Shown here piece after piece: positions 17,743 through 27,303 of a stretch of 64,000 nucleotides of DNA. Origin of the DNA: Rhodopirellula baltica. GTDB taxonomy: Bacteria > Planctomycetota > Planctomycetia > Pirellulales > Pirellulaceae. How positions within the stretch are numbered: position 1 is the stretch's first letter; every line of letters begins with the position of its first letter. A program made the translations under genes and the position numbers. The notes below the pieces were generated by a model. That model did no database searches. It worked only from the letters and a program-made list of their open reading frames with translations, and was not told where the DNA came from. The DNA is taken from positions 124,001 through 188,000 of the forward strand of contig PPHI01000006.1 of assembly GCA_002901265.1 (NCBI GenBank). The letters run 5' to 3'.

Positions 17743-20520
17743 TCGTGCTACCGTCATCCGGCCATCAACGACCAAGCGATCGGCGTACTGCGTCATCGTG
17801 AACTGGCCGCCGCGGAACCAATGCAACAGCGGCGAGACATAGTCGATCGGTGGCTCCTCTGCTGGCTCCGGTCCGTTCCACGCGGTGCTCTCCCAACGAT
17901 GCGTCTGCGGATTGTATTGGTACTGTCCGCCTAAGCTGCACTGCAAATCGGCGTCCAAGACCTGGCGAACACGCTGGAACGCTTCCTCTGGCGGAACGTC
18001 CAATTGCCGTGTCATCAGCGTCAGAAACTCTGCACCGGCAACACTGCTCCGTGCCGCACGCTGATACAGCTGATTGTTGACCCAATCTTCAAGCTGACTA
18101 CCGAGCAGACTCCCGATCCGGCCACGAACCGTTGCCGCTTCCGAAACGTCGCTCGCTTCCAAAAACGGCAGGGTCGACGTCAACACTTCGTCTTGGAACG
18201 ACAGCACACTGAACCCGCCACCGGTGTATCGATACAGCCCACCCAACAACCGACTCATCCCCGGCCCGACGGGACGCCCACGTCCCAGTCCCAGCGGCAA
18301 TCGATCGAGCGCACCAGGCTGTGGCCAAGCACCCAAATACCCCGGTAAGCTTTTCAACGAACGATAGATGTTCAACAGTCCGTCGAAGTCTTCAGGTTCG
18401 GGCGGGAAGTTATCTTTGATGCCAACAAACAAATGCGTCGGCGGACCAAGCTGTTCACTCGCCACGTGTGCCTGAAGCGTCACGATATCGTCTGGCGCCG
18501 ATCGGATCGCGACCTTGGTTGGCGGCCCTAACTGCTTCGCCCATTTGCCATACTTTTCAGGCGTCAGCGGCGCGATCTCGGCATGAACGGTAATCCGCTC
18601 CAGCGATGGACTGCCCGGAACATCTTCACGCCGAAGCGCGACAATGATCGGATCCATCTGTGGAAACCGTTCGCTGTATTCATTGGCAATCGTTTGATAC
18701 CACTCCGCCTCTTGCAACGTCACGTTGTCGATCTCGACATCAGCGATCGGCAAGAACGATCCTCGCGCACCACGCATAGTGTCGATGACGCGGTCACCGA
18801 TCGCAACAATGCCACTGCCATCGGGGCGTTTGCCAAATGAAAGCGGCAGGAACCCTTGCTCGATCAGCTCTTCCACGCCAAGCGGCGCGCCGCCAACCGA
18901 GTTGGCTTCCGCCGCTGCCGCCAAGCGGGCCAAATGCACCAACGACACATCGCTTTCCGCAGCGGATCGCCGTCGCAACTCGATCATGTACTCCGGCGAC
19001 ACCAACCCTTGTAACATCTCAGGCGAAAAGTATGCAAAGATCGTGTCCTCGCGATCGACAGGCACCAGCGAACGTGACAACCGAAACGATTCGGTCGCCG
19101 CAAGCGACTCGCGACTCTTGCCGACTTCAAAGAACCGCTTTACCAACGTCTTGCTGTTGGTGATTAAAAAATACCCGTTGTCTTCGGCCAGAAACGAACG
19201 AATCGAATTATCCGTTTTCGAGAGCAGCGAGACTTTGTGACCGTCCACATCGACTTGCTTCAACGTGATTTTGTCGTCACCGGACGCACGTGAAGAACGG
19301 TCATTGTTCAATGACGACCGCAACAAGAACGCGTTGCTGGCCTTCAAGATCACGCCCATCGACGCGCCGTCGTTGGTAAACAGGTCACGACCGATGACCG
19401 CTTGGTCTTCCACCACGCTAGCCCCCAACATCCGCGACAACTGGTTAATCTTCGTCGCGATCTGATTCTGGAAACGTTCCGTCGATTTGTTGACGGTTCC
19501 TCGCAATGTGATCATCCGACCGATGTCGCCGCCGTACTCCTCCGCCAAGTCCAAAAACCACAAGTAGTTATTGAACGAACCGAACCGAATATAAAAACAT
19601 TCCGGCGGCACACGATCGGCGATTCCTTCTGTCACAACCGACTCATCAACAGGTGGCAATGCCGCTTTCTGCCAACGCGGCGGCTCTGGCAATGGCACGG
19701 TCGCGTCGGGTGATTCACTCGGCCTTGGCTCGTTGCCATCGGTCAGTCCCGCGGCCGTCCGCCGAAAGATCGCTTTGGTCACTTCCTCTGCACCGGTCAG
19801 GTACTTAAGTGTCTCCAGCAGCGGATCGGATTTTTCGACCGGTGCGATGAACCAGTCCGGTAAACCGTTGCCGGTTCGTCCGCTCAGCATTGCGACCAAG
19901 TAGGTTTCGACCCAAGGCGGGTAGTCACCTTTGTCAATAAACGATTTTGCTCGTTCGATGTAGGCATCCCACCACTGCTTCAACGCCGTCGCATGCATCG
20001 CCGCGTCAGCTTTGGGAACCAACTCGTACGTCCCGATCGGCCCACTGTCATCGGCGATCTCAATCGTCAGCGGAGCATCGCCGGTAAACAAAAACGTCGC
20101 GCGACGTGACACGATTTGCGTCTTGGGCATGTCATCATCTGTCAGCTCACGAATCAGCTTGCCGATCCGTCCCAACAGCCGACCGTTGCCTGGCTGTGGC
20201 ACCGGACGTTCGCTCGTCGGTACGATTGGAACGTCGATATCCTCCGTCACGGGATAGTGCAACCTGCCCGATTGACTGGTCACCGAGAGCGGCCGAGGAT
20301 CTTGCCCGACCAGCGGAACGGCCAACGGAATTTCGACGATCGCCACACCGTAGCGATGCGGTGCCGGGCCAACCCCCTCGACACTGGGGGCGGCAATTGC
20401 CGATGCCAACACCTCGACCGCATTGGCGGAGTTCGATGCAGAAACGACGGAGAAAACGATCGCACCGAGGGCGACAAACGCCGTCCTTACGTTGCGATGA
20501 TTCGATTGATGACAGAACAT
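17722..20520 (-). CDS. Large exported protein of unknown function (932 aa)
   Basis: 932 residues. A signal peptide is visible (AFVALGAIVFSVVSASNSANA). The mature part is mixed alpha/beta with proline-rich linkers and no membrane span at the C-terminus. Segments such as FYIRFGSFNNYLWFLDL, KVSLLSKTDNSIRSFLAEDNGYFLITNS and DTIFAYFSPEML suggest a DUF3352-like beta-rich periplasmic scaffold, but I cannot name a family with confidence. It is convergent with tadC and separated from it by a shared terminator. It is divergent from argH. No catalytic motif is seen. Confidence 0.75.
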   Translation of the reverse strand: MFCHQSNHRNVRTAFVALGAIVFSVVSASNSANAVEVLASAIAAPSVEGVGPAPHRYGVAIVEIPLAVPLVGQDPRPLSVTSQSGRLHYPVTEDIDVPIVPTSERPVPQPGNGRLLGRIGKLIRELTDDDMPKTQIVSRRATFLFTGDAPLTIEIADDSGPIGTYELVPKADAAMHATALKQWWDAYIERAKSFIDKGDYPPWVETYLVAMLSGRTGNGLPDWFIAPVEKSDPLLETLKYLTGAEEVTKAIFRRTAAGLTDGNEPRPSESPDATVPLPEPPRWQKAALPPVDESVVTEGIADRVPPECFYIRFGSFNNYLWFLDLAEEYGGDIGRMITLRGTVNKSTERFQNQIATKINQLSRMLGASVVEDQAVIGRDLFTNDGASMGVILKASNAFLLRSSLNNDRSSRASGDDKITLKQVDVDGHKVSLLSKTDNSIRSFLAEDNGYFLITNSKTLVKRFFEVGKSRESLAATESFRLSRSLVPVDREDTIFAYFSPEMLQGLVSPEYMIELRRRSAAESDVSLVHLARLAAAAEANSVGGAPLGVEELIEQGFLPLSFGKRPDGSGIVAIGDRVIDTMRGARGSFLPIADVEIDNVTLQEAEWYQTIANEYSERFPQMDPIIVALRREDVPGSPSLERITVHAEIAPLTPEKYGKWAKQLGPPTKVAIRSAPDDIVTLQAHVASEQLGPPTHLFVGIKDNFPPEPEDFDGLLNIYRSLKSLPGYLGAWPQPGALDRLPLGLGRGRPVGPGMSRLLGGLYRYTGGGFSVLSFQDEVLTSTLPFLEASDVSEAATVRGRIGSLLGSQLEDWVNNQLYQRAARSSVAGAEFLTLMTRQLDVPPEEAFQRVRQVLDADLQCSLGGQYQYNPQTHRWESTAWNGPEPAEEPPIDYVSPLLHWFRGGQFTMTQYADRLVVDGRMTVARKTARPE

Positions 20521-20669
20521 TCGATAGCTTGTAACTGACGTATTCGAGACGACCGCTCGTCAGAATTCACGCTCTGGACGATACTAACGAGGGCGTACTG
20601 GCGGCACCGTTTACCGCTGGCATATCGACAGCATTATCCCCCAGCACACCAACTTTGGATAGGCAAACC

Positions 20670-22052
20670 GTGGACAGTCCCTCTCGCAGTGGTGTTTTTC
20701 AGTCCAGCACCGACGCCCGTTTAGAAGCCTTCGCCGAGTCGATTAGCTTCGACAAACGGCTCTATCGCCAAGATATCCGTGGCTCGATCGCCCATGCCGA
20801 GATGCTGAAAAACGTCGGACTGATCAGCGCCGATGATTTTGCCAAAATCCGCGACACCTTGCGTGAAATCGAATCCGAGATCGAAGCCGGTGACTTCCCG
20901 ATTCGACTGGAACTCGAAGACATCCACATGCACATCGAGTCCGTCCTGATCGAACGGATCGGTGACGTCGGGCGAAAACTGCACACCGCCCGCAGCCGCA
21001 ATGACCAAGTCAGCACCGACGCCCGCATGTGGGTTCGCGAACAGCTCGAACATGTGTCGGCGCTGCTGGAAGAACTCCAAAAGGCATTCCTCAGTCGCTG
21101 TGAAGGCGATTTCGATGTCATCTTGCCGGCGTACACCCACCTGCAACGCGCCCAGCCCGTCCTCGCCCCCCATTACTGGCTGGCCTACATCGAAAAATTC
21201 CAACGCGACCGCGAACGCTTGGCCGACTGCCGGGAACGGGTCAACCAATGCCCACTCGGTGTCGCCGCTGTCGCCGGCACCACCCTGCCCATCGACCGCG
21301 AACAAACCGCCAAAGCACTCGACTTCGCCGGCGTCACCGCCAACAGCTTGGACACCAGCAGCGACCGCGACTTCATCATCGAAAGCGCGTTCGTGTTGTC
21401 CATGATCGCTTCGCACCTGTCCGGCTGGGCCGAAGAATGGATCTTGTGGAGCACGGTCGAATTCGGCTTCATCAAGATGCCACACCAATTCTGCACCGGC
21501 AGCAGCATCATGCCGCAAAAGGTCAATCCCGACACACTAGAACTCACGCGTGGAAAATCCGCCCGCGTGATGGGCAACTTGCAAACGTTGATGTTGTTGG
21601 TGAAGAACTTGCCGTTGGCATACAACCGCGACCTACAAGAAGACAAGCCACCGTTGTTTGACTCCTTTGACACCGTCACCGCGATGCTGGAATTGGCAAT
21701 TCCAATTGTCGCCGGCAGCGAACTGCAACGCGAACGCATCGCCGGTCGGATCGAAGAAGGCTACCTCGACGCCACGACTCTGATGGAATGGCTGATCAAG
21801 AAAGGCATCCCACAACGAACCGCCCACCACGCCGTCGGTGCGATCGTCGGTGCAGCAATGGCCAAAGGCATCCCACTGGCAGAACTGCCAATCAGCGAGA
21901 TGCAAGAACACGCACCACAAGTCGACGAGTCGATCTTAGAAAGCCTCGGTACAGCGAACGCAGTCGCCGCGTTCGTTAGCTACGGTTCAACGGCACCTGC
22001 CCAAGTCCGTCAGCAGATGAAACGTTGGGAACAACGCCTGCTGTCCCGCTGA
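20670..22052 (+). CDS. argH: Argininosuccinate lyase
   Basis: 460 residues from GTG 20670, chosen because GGATAGG lies 6 nt upstream. An in-frame TTG further upstream has no such site. The fumarase/aspartase-superfamily signatures are present: TARSRNDQVSTD, HLQRAQPV, and the mobile loop GSSIMPQKVNPD. It cleaves argininosuccinate to arginine and fumarate, the last step of arginine synthesis. Length fits the family. It stands alone, with a hairpin between it and the convergent SEC-C gene. Confidence 0.95.
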   Translation: MDSPSRSGVFQSSTDARLEAFAESISFDKRLYRQDIRGSIAHAEMLKNVGLISADDFAKIRDTLREIESEIEAGDFPIRLELEDIHMHIESVLIERIGDVGRKLHTARSRNDQVSTDARMWVREQLEHVSALLEELQKAFLSRCEGDFDVILPAYTHLQRAQPVLAPHYWLAYIEKFQRDRERLADCRERVNQCPLGVAAVAGTTLPIDREQTAKALDFAGVTANSLDTSSDRDFIIESAFVLSMIASHLSGWAEEWILWSTVEFGFIKMPHQFCTGSSIMPQKVNPDTLELTRGKSARVMGNLQTLMLLVKNLPLAYNRDLQEDKPPLFDSFDTVTAMLELAIPIVAGSELQRERIAGRIEEGYLDATTLMEWLIKKGIPQRTAHHAVGAIVGAAMAKGIPLAELPISEMQEHAPQVDESILESLGTANAVAAFVSYGSTAPAQVRQQMKRWEQRLLSR

Positions 22053-22096
22053 TCATCTGCTGGCCAACCGATCGGACTCCATCAAGAAGCCTGTCT

Positions 22097-22126
22097 AGCG
22101 GTTTGTCGATCAACCGGCAAACCGCT
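22097..22126. terminator. Hairpin between convergent genes, possible terminator
   Basis: AGCGGTTTG (22097-22105) pairs with CAAACCGCT (22118-22126) around a 12-nt loop. There is no clear T-tract on either side, so it may act as an RNA-stabilising hairpin or a weak terminator for argH and the opposing gene. Confidence 0.45.
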
Positions 22127-22127
22127 C

Positions 22128-23183
22128 TCAGCGGCCACAACACTTCTTGTATTTTTTTCCGCTCATGCATGGACACTTATCGTTACGGCCAACTTTCTCG
22201 CCGCTGTTACGAATCGTCGTGTCATTGACGTGAATCGTGTCCATCGAGTCTCCGCCTTCTAGCTCATCACCGAAGTCGCTGCCGATTTCACCGAACACAT
22301 CATAATCGTCTTCGCAGTCTTCAAAGTCTTCGAGCCCATCAACGCCGTCGAGCCCATTCGATAACCCTGCGATCATCTCCGCAAACCGCACCATCTCAGT
22401 TTTGAATTCGGAAAACTGCTCCCCCAAGACGATGAGGTCGCTCGGATCGGGCAGGTCTTCCAACAATTCCGCAAGGTCCGTCTGCCGCTGTTCGATGCAT
22501 TCGCTGATGTAATCGAATGGCAACAATTCGCCGTCAACGATGCCGGATTCGTAAGCCCGTTCGATCTGCGGCATCGCCGAATCTGCAGACAGAGCCGCCA
22601 GGACCCGAATTAACTTCTCTGGTACCTCGTCAAACTCACCACCGCCTTTGTTGACGCCAGTCTGAACCAGATGGTCGAGCCGTTCACAGAAAAACTCGAT
22701 CGCCTCCTCCCGCGTTTTCTTTCCATCACGAATCCAATAGAAAGGCACCGCAACTGCCGCCCACCTCAGATAATCGTTCACCTTGGGGTCGGCAATCAGC
22801 TCAGCAATCGCTGTTTCATCATCGCCGATAAAGGCCATCAAGATGCAGCTATACGCATCGGCGATAACAATTTCGAAACGCTCAAACGTTTTCCCCGCCG
22901 GGTCTGCCAAGCCCCGATAAATCAACGGCCAGGCCTGCAATGCACGAAACTCTGCCAACAAAAACAGGGAGTAGTAGTGCCCCACCGAGCCGACGTCTTC
23001 GCCGCTTTGGTACGCCTCTTCCGCCGCTTCGATGCTGCGAATCAGCCACGGAGTGATTTCACTTGACCGTTGACGAGCTTCCTCAATCGCGTCGTAGGGA
23101 ACGGCTTCCAGCCCGGCGTCCAATTCGTCGAGAATCCGCCCTAGATCCTCCGGAATAGCCTCGAGACTGTTGGCGACTTCCAT
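22128..23183 (-). CDS. DUF1186-like protein with C-terminal SEC-C metal-binding motif
   Basis: 351 residues. The N-terminal 260 residues are helical (HEAT-like, DUF1186 style) with YYSLFLLAEFRALQAWPLIYRGL. An acidic linker follows (about residues 275-325), then the SEC-C zinc motif VGRNDKCPCMSGKKYKKCC at the very end. SEC-C motifs, as in SecA, bind zinc and often contact other proteins. The function of this class is unknown. It is cytosolic. A ribosome binding site (AAAGGAG) precedes the ATG at 23183. Confidence 0.8.
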   Translation of the reverse strand: MEVANSLEAIPEDLGRILDELDAGLEAVPYDAIEEARQRSSEITPWLIRSIEAAEEAYQSGEDVGSVGHYYSLFLLAEFRALQAWPLIYRGLADPAGKTFERFEIVIADAYSCILMAFIGDDETAIAELIADPKVNDYLRWAAVAVPFYWIRDGKKTREEAIEFFCERLDHLVQTGVNKGGGEFDEVPEKLIRVLAALSADSAMPQIERAYESGIVDGELLPFDYISECIEQRQTDLAELLEDLPDPSDLIVLGEQFSEFKTEMVRFAEMIAGLSNGLDGVDGLEDFEDCEDDYDVFGEIGSDFGDELEGGDSMDTIHVNDTTIRNSGEKVGRNDKCPCMSGKKYKKCCGR

Positions 23184-23266
23184 GGCAAACTCCTTTCAAA
23201 AAAGAATGGCAACTTGTGAAATCGCATTCTAGCCTGATCTGTCGCGCCCGTAGATGGCAGAATTGA

Positions 23267-25192
23267 CTACTGTGAATCGGTCGCATTCCAAATTGATTTC
23301 ATTTTCGAAACCGTCAGCGATTCAATCTCCGCGGACTGCTCGTCCGCTCGCACAAACAATCCATTCTGCCCCATCAACGTAAACTCCGTCACACTCAACT
23401 CTCCATCGTTGACGAACAACTCGATGGATGTTCGATCAATCAGAATCTCGAACTCGGTGACAGGCTGGCGAGTCTTGGCATGATGCGGCCCGACTCGGAC
23501 TTCCCGCTCGCCAAGCACCACGTCCACTCCTCGCACACGAAACGTCAACCGACCGCCCTCGGCAAGCTTGACTTTCCCGCTCAAGTGAAACTGGCGTCCC
23601 GACGGTTGCAGCGGAATCGTCTGCCCGGCCCGCAACTGACGGCCTTCGATGTGGAACGTTTCGCCGTGAAGCTGCTCGACTTCGGCGATCGGTGCTCGAT
23701 ACAAACGCAGCCCCTCGTCCGTGCGACGGAGCTTCAGCTCACACGGAAAACTCAGCTGCTGGCTGAACGGCATGTCTGGAAACGCGGAATGCAACACCCA
23801 CGCGATTTGGATTCGGCGCCCGTCCCCCGTCTCCACATTGTGGAACGTCTGCGTCGCGTAAAAGTCACCGAAGTCGATGGGAATGCGCTGCGGGTAATCG
23901 GGTGTGAATTGCTTACCGTCAAAACTGCCAAGCTGGTACCCACCATCAGCATGCACCAACACCCACTTGCTCGTTCCCGCCTCGCCTTCGACTGGCAACT
24001 CAAAGAAATCGGGACACTCAAAACTGTTCGGAATCGAATGGCCAGTCTCCTTCCATGACAACAGATTGTCCGAGACTAAAAAGTGATACCGCCCGCCGCC
24101 GTACAGAATCATGCACCAGTGCTGCCCCGGCTCGTACCAGAACACTTTAGGGTCACGCTCGGGAAGATCCAAGACCGGATTCTGGTCATAGATCGTCCAG
24201 CTTTTTCCTTTGTCCAAGCTATAGCTGATGCACTGACGATGGTTGTCGCCCGCCGACCAAAACGCGACCATCGCCGGGTTGTCCGGATCCTTTGATAAGC
24301 CAGACGTATTGCCATAGTCGACCACACAGTGCCCTGACTGAACGGCATAGTCCAGCGACGGTTCCCAAAATGCCGGCTCCTGTTCTTGCCAAGACACCAG
24401 ATCACAGCTTGTGAAATGCAACCAACACTTGTTCCAACGCTGGGCGAAAACATGGTAGGTGCCGTCGTAATAAATCATCCCGTTCAAGTCATTGATCCAG
24501 CCCTCTTCACGCTGGCCAGGATTCAATCGATTCATCGTCCACTGACGTGCGGTCAAATGGAACTGTGGGCGAAACGCTTCGGTGTAAACCGGTGCGATTG
24601 GCGTGGACGGTGAGATTGGCCGATCCGTTTGCATCAAGTGATCGACATTGATGTGTCCCCAATCACCCGATGCTTCATCAACGATCTCAATTTTCGCGTG
24701 TTGGCCCTTCCAAGAGCGCACGTCCCACGAACCCTCCACCAAACGGTCACTTCGCCAGCCGGTGACACTGCGAACAATCTCACCGTCGATTAACAAGTTC
24801 ATGCAGGTGTGCCGCTCGTAATTGCCACCGGCAATTCGAAATGCGATGTAGTCACGCTCAATCTCAAACGGCCGTGACGTCAGACGGCCTTGGGGTCGAT
24901 CACCATCGATCTCACTGCATGCCAACCCGGCGCCTTCACAGTTATCGATTTCCAACTGTTTCAACTGAGTCTCTCCGCGTGCCGGCCCCGGCGCGAATGC
25001 CTCGCCTGTCGCCATCCATCCGACATAGCTTTCACCGTTGAAACGGTCGATCACGATGTCTGATGCAACACCATCTTCCGCGTTGACTTGACTGGCGGCT
25101 ACAGCCGCTCCCAGACAGACCAGCATCGCCAACAACCCGCCTCGATCGATCTTCAATTTCATCATCGCCTTCACTCTCTCGAACCAATTCAA
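23267..25192 (-). CDS. Secreted GH32 family fructan hydrolase (levanase/inulinase/invertase type)
   Basis: 641 residues with a signal peptide (LLAMLVCLGAAVAASQVNA). An N-terminal beta domain of about 150 residues comes first. The GH32 five-bladed propeller starts at WINDLNGMIYY (nucleophile Asp near residue 235, with Leu in place of the usual Pro of NDPNG). RDPKVFW (residues 346-352) gives the transition-state Asp, and FECPDFFEL (Glu 392) the acid/base. A C-terminal beta-sandwich ends in ELFVNDGE. Family reaction: release of fructose from beta-fructans or sucrose. It lies 15 bp after the RibK-like gene in a transporter operon. Whether it is exo- or endo-acting is not predictable. ATGs at 25165 and 25162 are alternative starts. 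Confidence 0.9.
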   Translation of the reverse strand: MNWFERVKAMMKLKIDRGGLLAMLVCLGAAVAASQVNAEDGVASDIVIDRFNGESYVGWMATGEAFAPGPARGETQLKQLEIDNCEGAGLACSEIDGDRPQGRLTSRPFEIERDYIAFRIAGGNYERHTCMNLLIDGEIVRSVTGWRSDRLVEGSWDVRSWKGQHAKIEIVDEASGDWGHINVDHLMQTDRPISPSTPIAPVYTEAFRPQFHLTARQWTMNRLNPGQREEGWINDLNGMIYYDGTYHVFAQRWNKCWLHFTSCDLVSWQEQEPAFWEPSLDYAVQSGHCVVDYGNTSGLSKDPDNPAMVAFWSAGDNHRQCISYSLDKGKSWTIYDQNPVLDLPERDPKVFWYEPGQHWCMILYGGGRYHFLVSDNLLSWKETGHSIPNSFECPDFFELPVEGEAGTSKWVLVHADGGYQLGSFDGKQFTPDYPQRIPIDFGDFYATQTFHNVETGDGRRIQIAWVLHSAFPDMPFSQQLSFPCELKLRRTDEGLRLYRAPIAEVEQLHGETFHIEGRQLRAGQTIPLQPSGRQFHLSGKVKLAEGGRLTFRVRGVDVVLGEREVRVGPHHAKTRQPVTEFEILIDRTSIELFVNDGELSVTEFTLMGQNGLFVRADEQSAEIESLTVSKMKSIWNATDSQ

Positions 25193-25207
25193 AACCTAAC
25201 AGTACGA

Positions 25208-25669
25208 TCACGCCTGACCAAACCGCATCTGATCCCCCGGCACCGAAAGCACCAGCTCTCCGCCATACTCGATGTTTTCCATCTTCGGCAGTAACAACTC
25301 CAGCACGTCCGGGGCTTGGAAATGCTCGGGCTTCGTGTCGGGGTGAGGAAAATAAATCAACCCTTCGGCACGGCTGCCCGATGCGAACTCGACCTTCGCG
25401 TCAAAGAACGAAAAGTCCTCCGCCGGCTCAACGGGATGCCATTTCAAATCGCGAAACGTCACCCGTGGCTGAACCACCTGATAAACCAGCGGCGCGATAC
25501 TGAGATTGATCGTGCCGATGAAATACGGTGACAGATCCAGTCCCAGTGATTTGAAATACGGCATCTGCATCCGCAACGTGCCGTTTGGAAATCGCGGATT
25601 CCCATTCATGCCTGACGCGACGCGGTGACCTTGGACGATGACCGCTTCCGCCGATTGCCACTGGCTCAT
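25208..25669 (-). CDS. Protein resembling the archaeal CTP-dependent riboflavin kinase (DUF120) barrel
   Basis: 153 residues from ATG 25669. The transporter's TGA overlaps this ATG (TGATG). The pattern VQGHRVASG ... YFKSLGLDLSPYFIGTINLSI ... GLIYFPHPDTKP ... PDVLELLLP follows the archaeal RibK order: G-V-SG, then LGF.PYpGTLN, then a GaIv.P segment, then EiIaP. A cradle-loop barrel is therefore likely. It is not a normal bacterial riboflavin kinase (RibF). It sits inside a fructan operon between a sugar transporter and a GH32 enzyme, so it may act on a sugar rather than on riboflavin. Substrate unknown. Confidence 0.55.
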   Translation of the reverse strand: MSQWQSAEAVIVQGHRVASGMNGNPRFPNGTLRMQMPYFKSLGLDLSPYFIGTINLSIAPLVYQVVQPRVTFRDLKWHPVEPAEDFSFFDAKVEFASGSRAEGLIYFPHPDTKPEHFQAPDVLELLLPKMENIEYGGELVLSVPGDQMRFGQA

Positions 25670-27075
25670 CAACTCAACTCCGTTCGGTTTTCTTCCACCA
25701 GCGAATGCATCGATTCCAGTGGAACTTGTTTTGTTTCGGGAAATGCAAACCAGACCACCGCCAGCTGCACAATCATCATGCCGGCAAAGAACGCGAACGG
25801 CAGCCCCGCGGACGGCTCGCCAACGTCACCGGCAACCATCGGAAACGTCCAGCTGACGATCATGGCCCAAAACCAGTGCGTAAAACTGCCGAGTGTCTGC
25901 CCCTTCGCACGCACCGCACCTGGGAACACTTCACTGATGTAAACCCAAATCACAGCGCCTTGGCCAAATGTGTGGCAGACAACCACGCCCGTCAACAACC
26001 ACACCAATAGCGATGCCCCCTCGCCGCTGGAAAAGATCAATGCGACGGCCCCCATCGCGATCAATGTCCCAAATGCACTCGCCAATAGCAGCGGCTTGCG
26101 TCCCAATCGATCGATCAACACCATTCCCAACATCGTTGCGAACAAGTTGGCCACTCCTAACAAGATGGTCGCCAACCCCGCGTCCTCGCGACTGTAGCCG
26201 CCTGATTCCAAGATCGGGTTCAAGTAATACCACAGCGCATTGATACCGCCGAACTGATTGAAGCTCGCGATCGTGATTGCCAAAAAGATCGGCTTCGCAT
26301 GCTCGCCCGACCATAGCGGTTGTTGGCTCGAATCACTTTCCGCAGCAAGCGTCTGCCGAATTCGTTGCGTTTGCATGATCGGGTCCGGTTCGCCGAACTT
26401 CTTCAGCACCGCGACCGCTTCCTGTTCGTCCCCTTGCAACACCAGCCAACGTGGACTGCGTGGAATGAAAAACAACGAGATTAAAAACAGCATCGCGGGG
26501 AACGCTTCGATCCCAAGCTTCCATCGCCAAAGCGTCTGCAACGTCGCTTCATCGAGCGAAACGGAATAGCGATCGACCAGTAAGTTCGAAAAGAACGCGA
26601 CCAGCACCCCAAAGACAATGTTGAATTGAAAGAAGCTAACCAATCGCCCACGCCACTCCGCCGGCGAAACCTCTGCCAAGTACAGCGGCCCCAACACCGT
26701 CGATCCGCCAACTCCCAAACCGCCGACCAATCGGAACAAAACCAACGAGTTCAAATCCCACGCCAACGCACTGCCCAATGCACTGACCAAGTACAACCCA
26801 CCGCAAACCTTCAAACAGTCGCGTCGGCCAAACCGATCGCCCGGGTATCCAGCAACCAACGCTCCAATCGCCGTCCCGATCAGCGCCGATGCGGTCATGA
26901 AACCTTGCATGAACCCGCTCAGCGAAAACTGCTCTTCCAGCTGTGTCTGGCAGCCCGAAATCACGATCGTGTCGAAACCGAACAACAGCCCACCCAGCGA
27001 GGCGACGACCGCCGCGGCCAGCAGCGAACGCCCTGGCAAACTCGAAGTCTCGCGATCGGTTAATGTGTCACTCAT
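25669..27075 (-). CDS. MFS sugar transporter (sugar porter family)
   Basis: 468 residues from ATG 27075 (MSDTLTDRETSS). Twelve TM helices are expected. Sugar-porter signatures are GGLLFGFDTIVISG near TM1, GDRFGRRDCL, PRSPRWL after TM6, FNQFGGINALWYY in TM7 and DRLGRKPLLL. Known role: proton-coupled or facilitated uptake of hexoses or small oligosaccharides at the inner membrane. It is the first gene of the minus-strand unit with the RibK-like and GH32 genes, and divergent from the GntR/LacI regulator. Fructose or fructo-oligosaccharide uptake is inferred from context. Confidence 0.9.
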   Translation of the reverse strand: MSDTLTDRETSSLPGRSLLAAAVVASLGGLLFGFDTIVISGCQTQLEEQFSLSGFMQGFMTASALIGTAIGALVAGYPGDRFGRRDCLKVCGGLYLVSALGSALAWDLNSLVLFRLVGGLGVGGSTVLGPLYLAEVSPAEWRGRLVSFFQFNIVFGVLVAFFSNLLVDRYSVSLDEATLQTLWRWKLGIEAFPAMLFLISLFFIPRSPRWLVLQGDEQEAVAVLKKFGEPDPIMQTQRIRQTLAAESDSSQQPLWSGEHAKPIFLAITIASFNQFGGINALWYYLNPILESGGYSREDAGLATILLGVANLFATMLGMVLIDRLGRKPLLLASAFGTLIAMGAVALIFSSGEGASLLVWLLTGVVVCHTFGQGAVIWVYISEVFPGAVRAKGQTLGSFTHWFWAMIVSWTFPMVAGDVGEPSAGLPFAFFAGMMIVQLAVVWFAFPETKQVPLESMHSLVEENRTELS

Positions 27076-27119
27076 CCGTGCACCAATTGGGTAAGTCAAC
27101 TTTTCGGCAATCGCGTTAC

Positions 27120-27143
27120 TAGACAGCCTGATCAACTGGTCTA
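27120..27143 (+). promoter_or_regulatory. Candidate operator, transporter side
   Basis: An imperfect palindrome with TAGAC and GTCTA arms around TGATCA. Its left part fits TAGAnnGCCTGATC, which recurs inverted at 27235-27248 in the same divergent promoter region. Confidence 0.5.
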
Positions 27144-27234
27144 ATCCGAAACATGACTGCCCAAACACCCTACCAAGGGCCGATCGTCCCGCAACAACCG
27201 ACACCACAAATTGGACAGCAAAGTTGTCTTATCA

Positions 27235-27248
27235 GATCAGGCGATCTA
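27235..27248 (-). promoter_or_regulatory. Candidate operator, regulator side
   Basis: On the minus strand this reads TAGATCGCCTGATC, matching 12 of 14 positions of the site starting at 27120 (consensus TAGAnnGCCTGATC). It lies 115 bp away, close to the regulator's start. Confidence 0.5.
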
Positions 27249-27303
27249 AACTTCGATTGAGACTCCGTGCCTCTGAATTCACGACCTCTACACCGGGCGA
27301 CCC

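Noticed and set aside
20721-21518. Long minus-strand frame opposite argH
   Set aside because: Shadow of argH with the typical composition of antisense frames.
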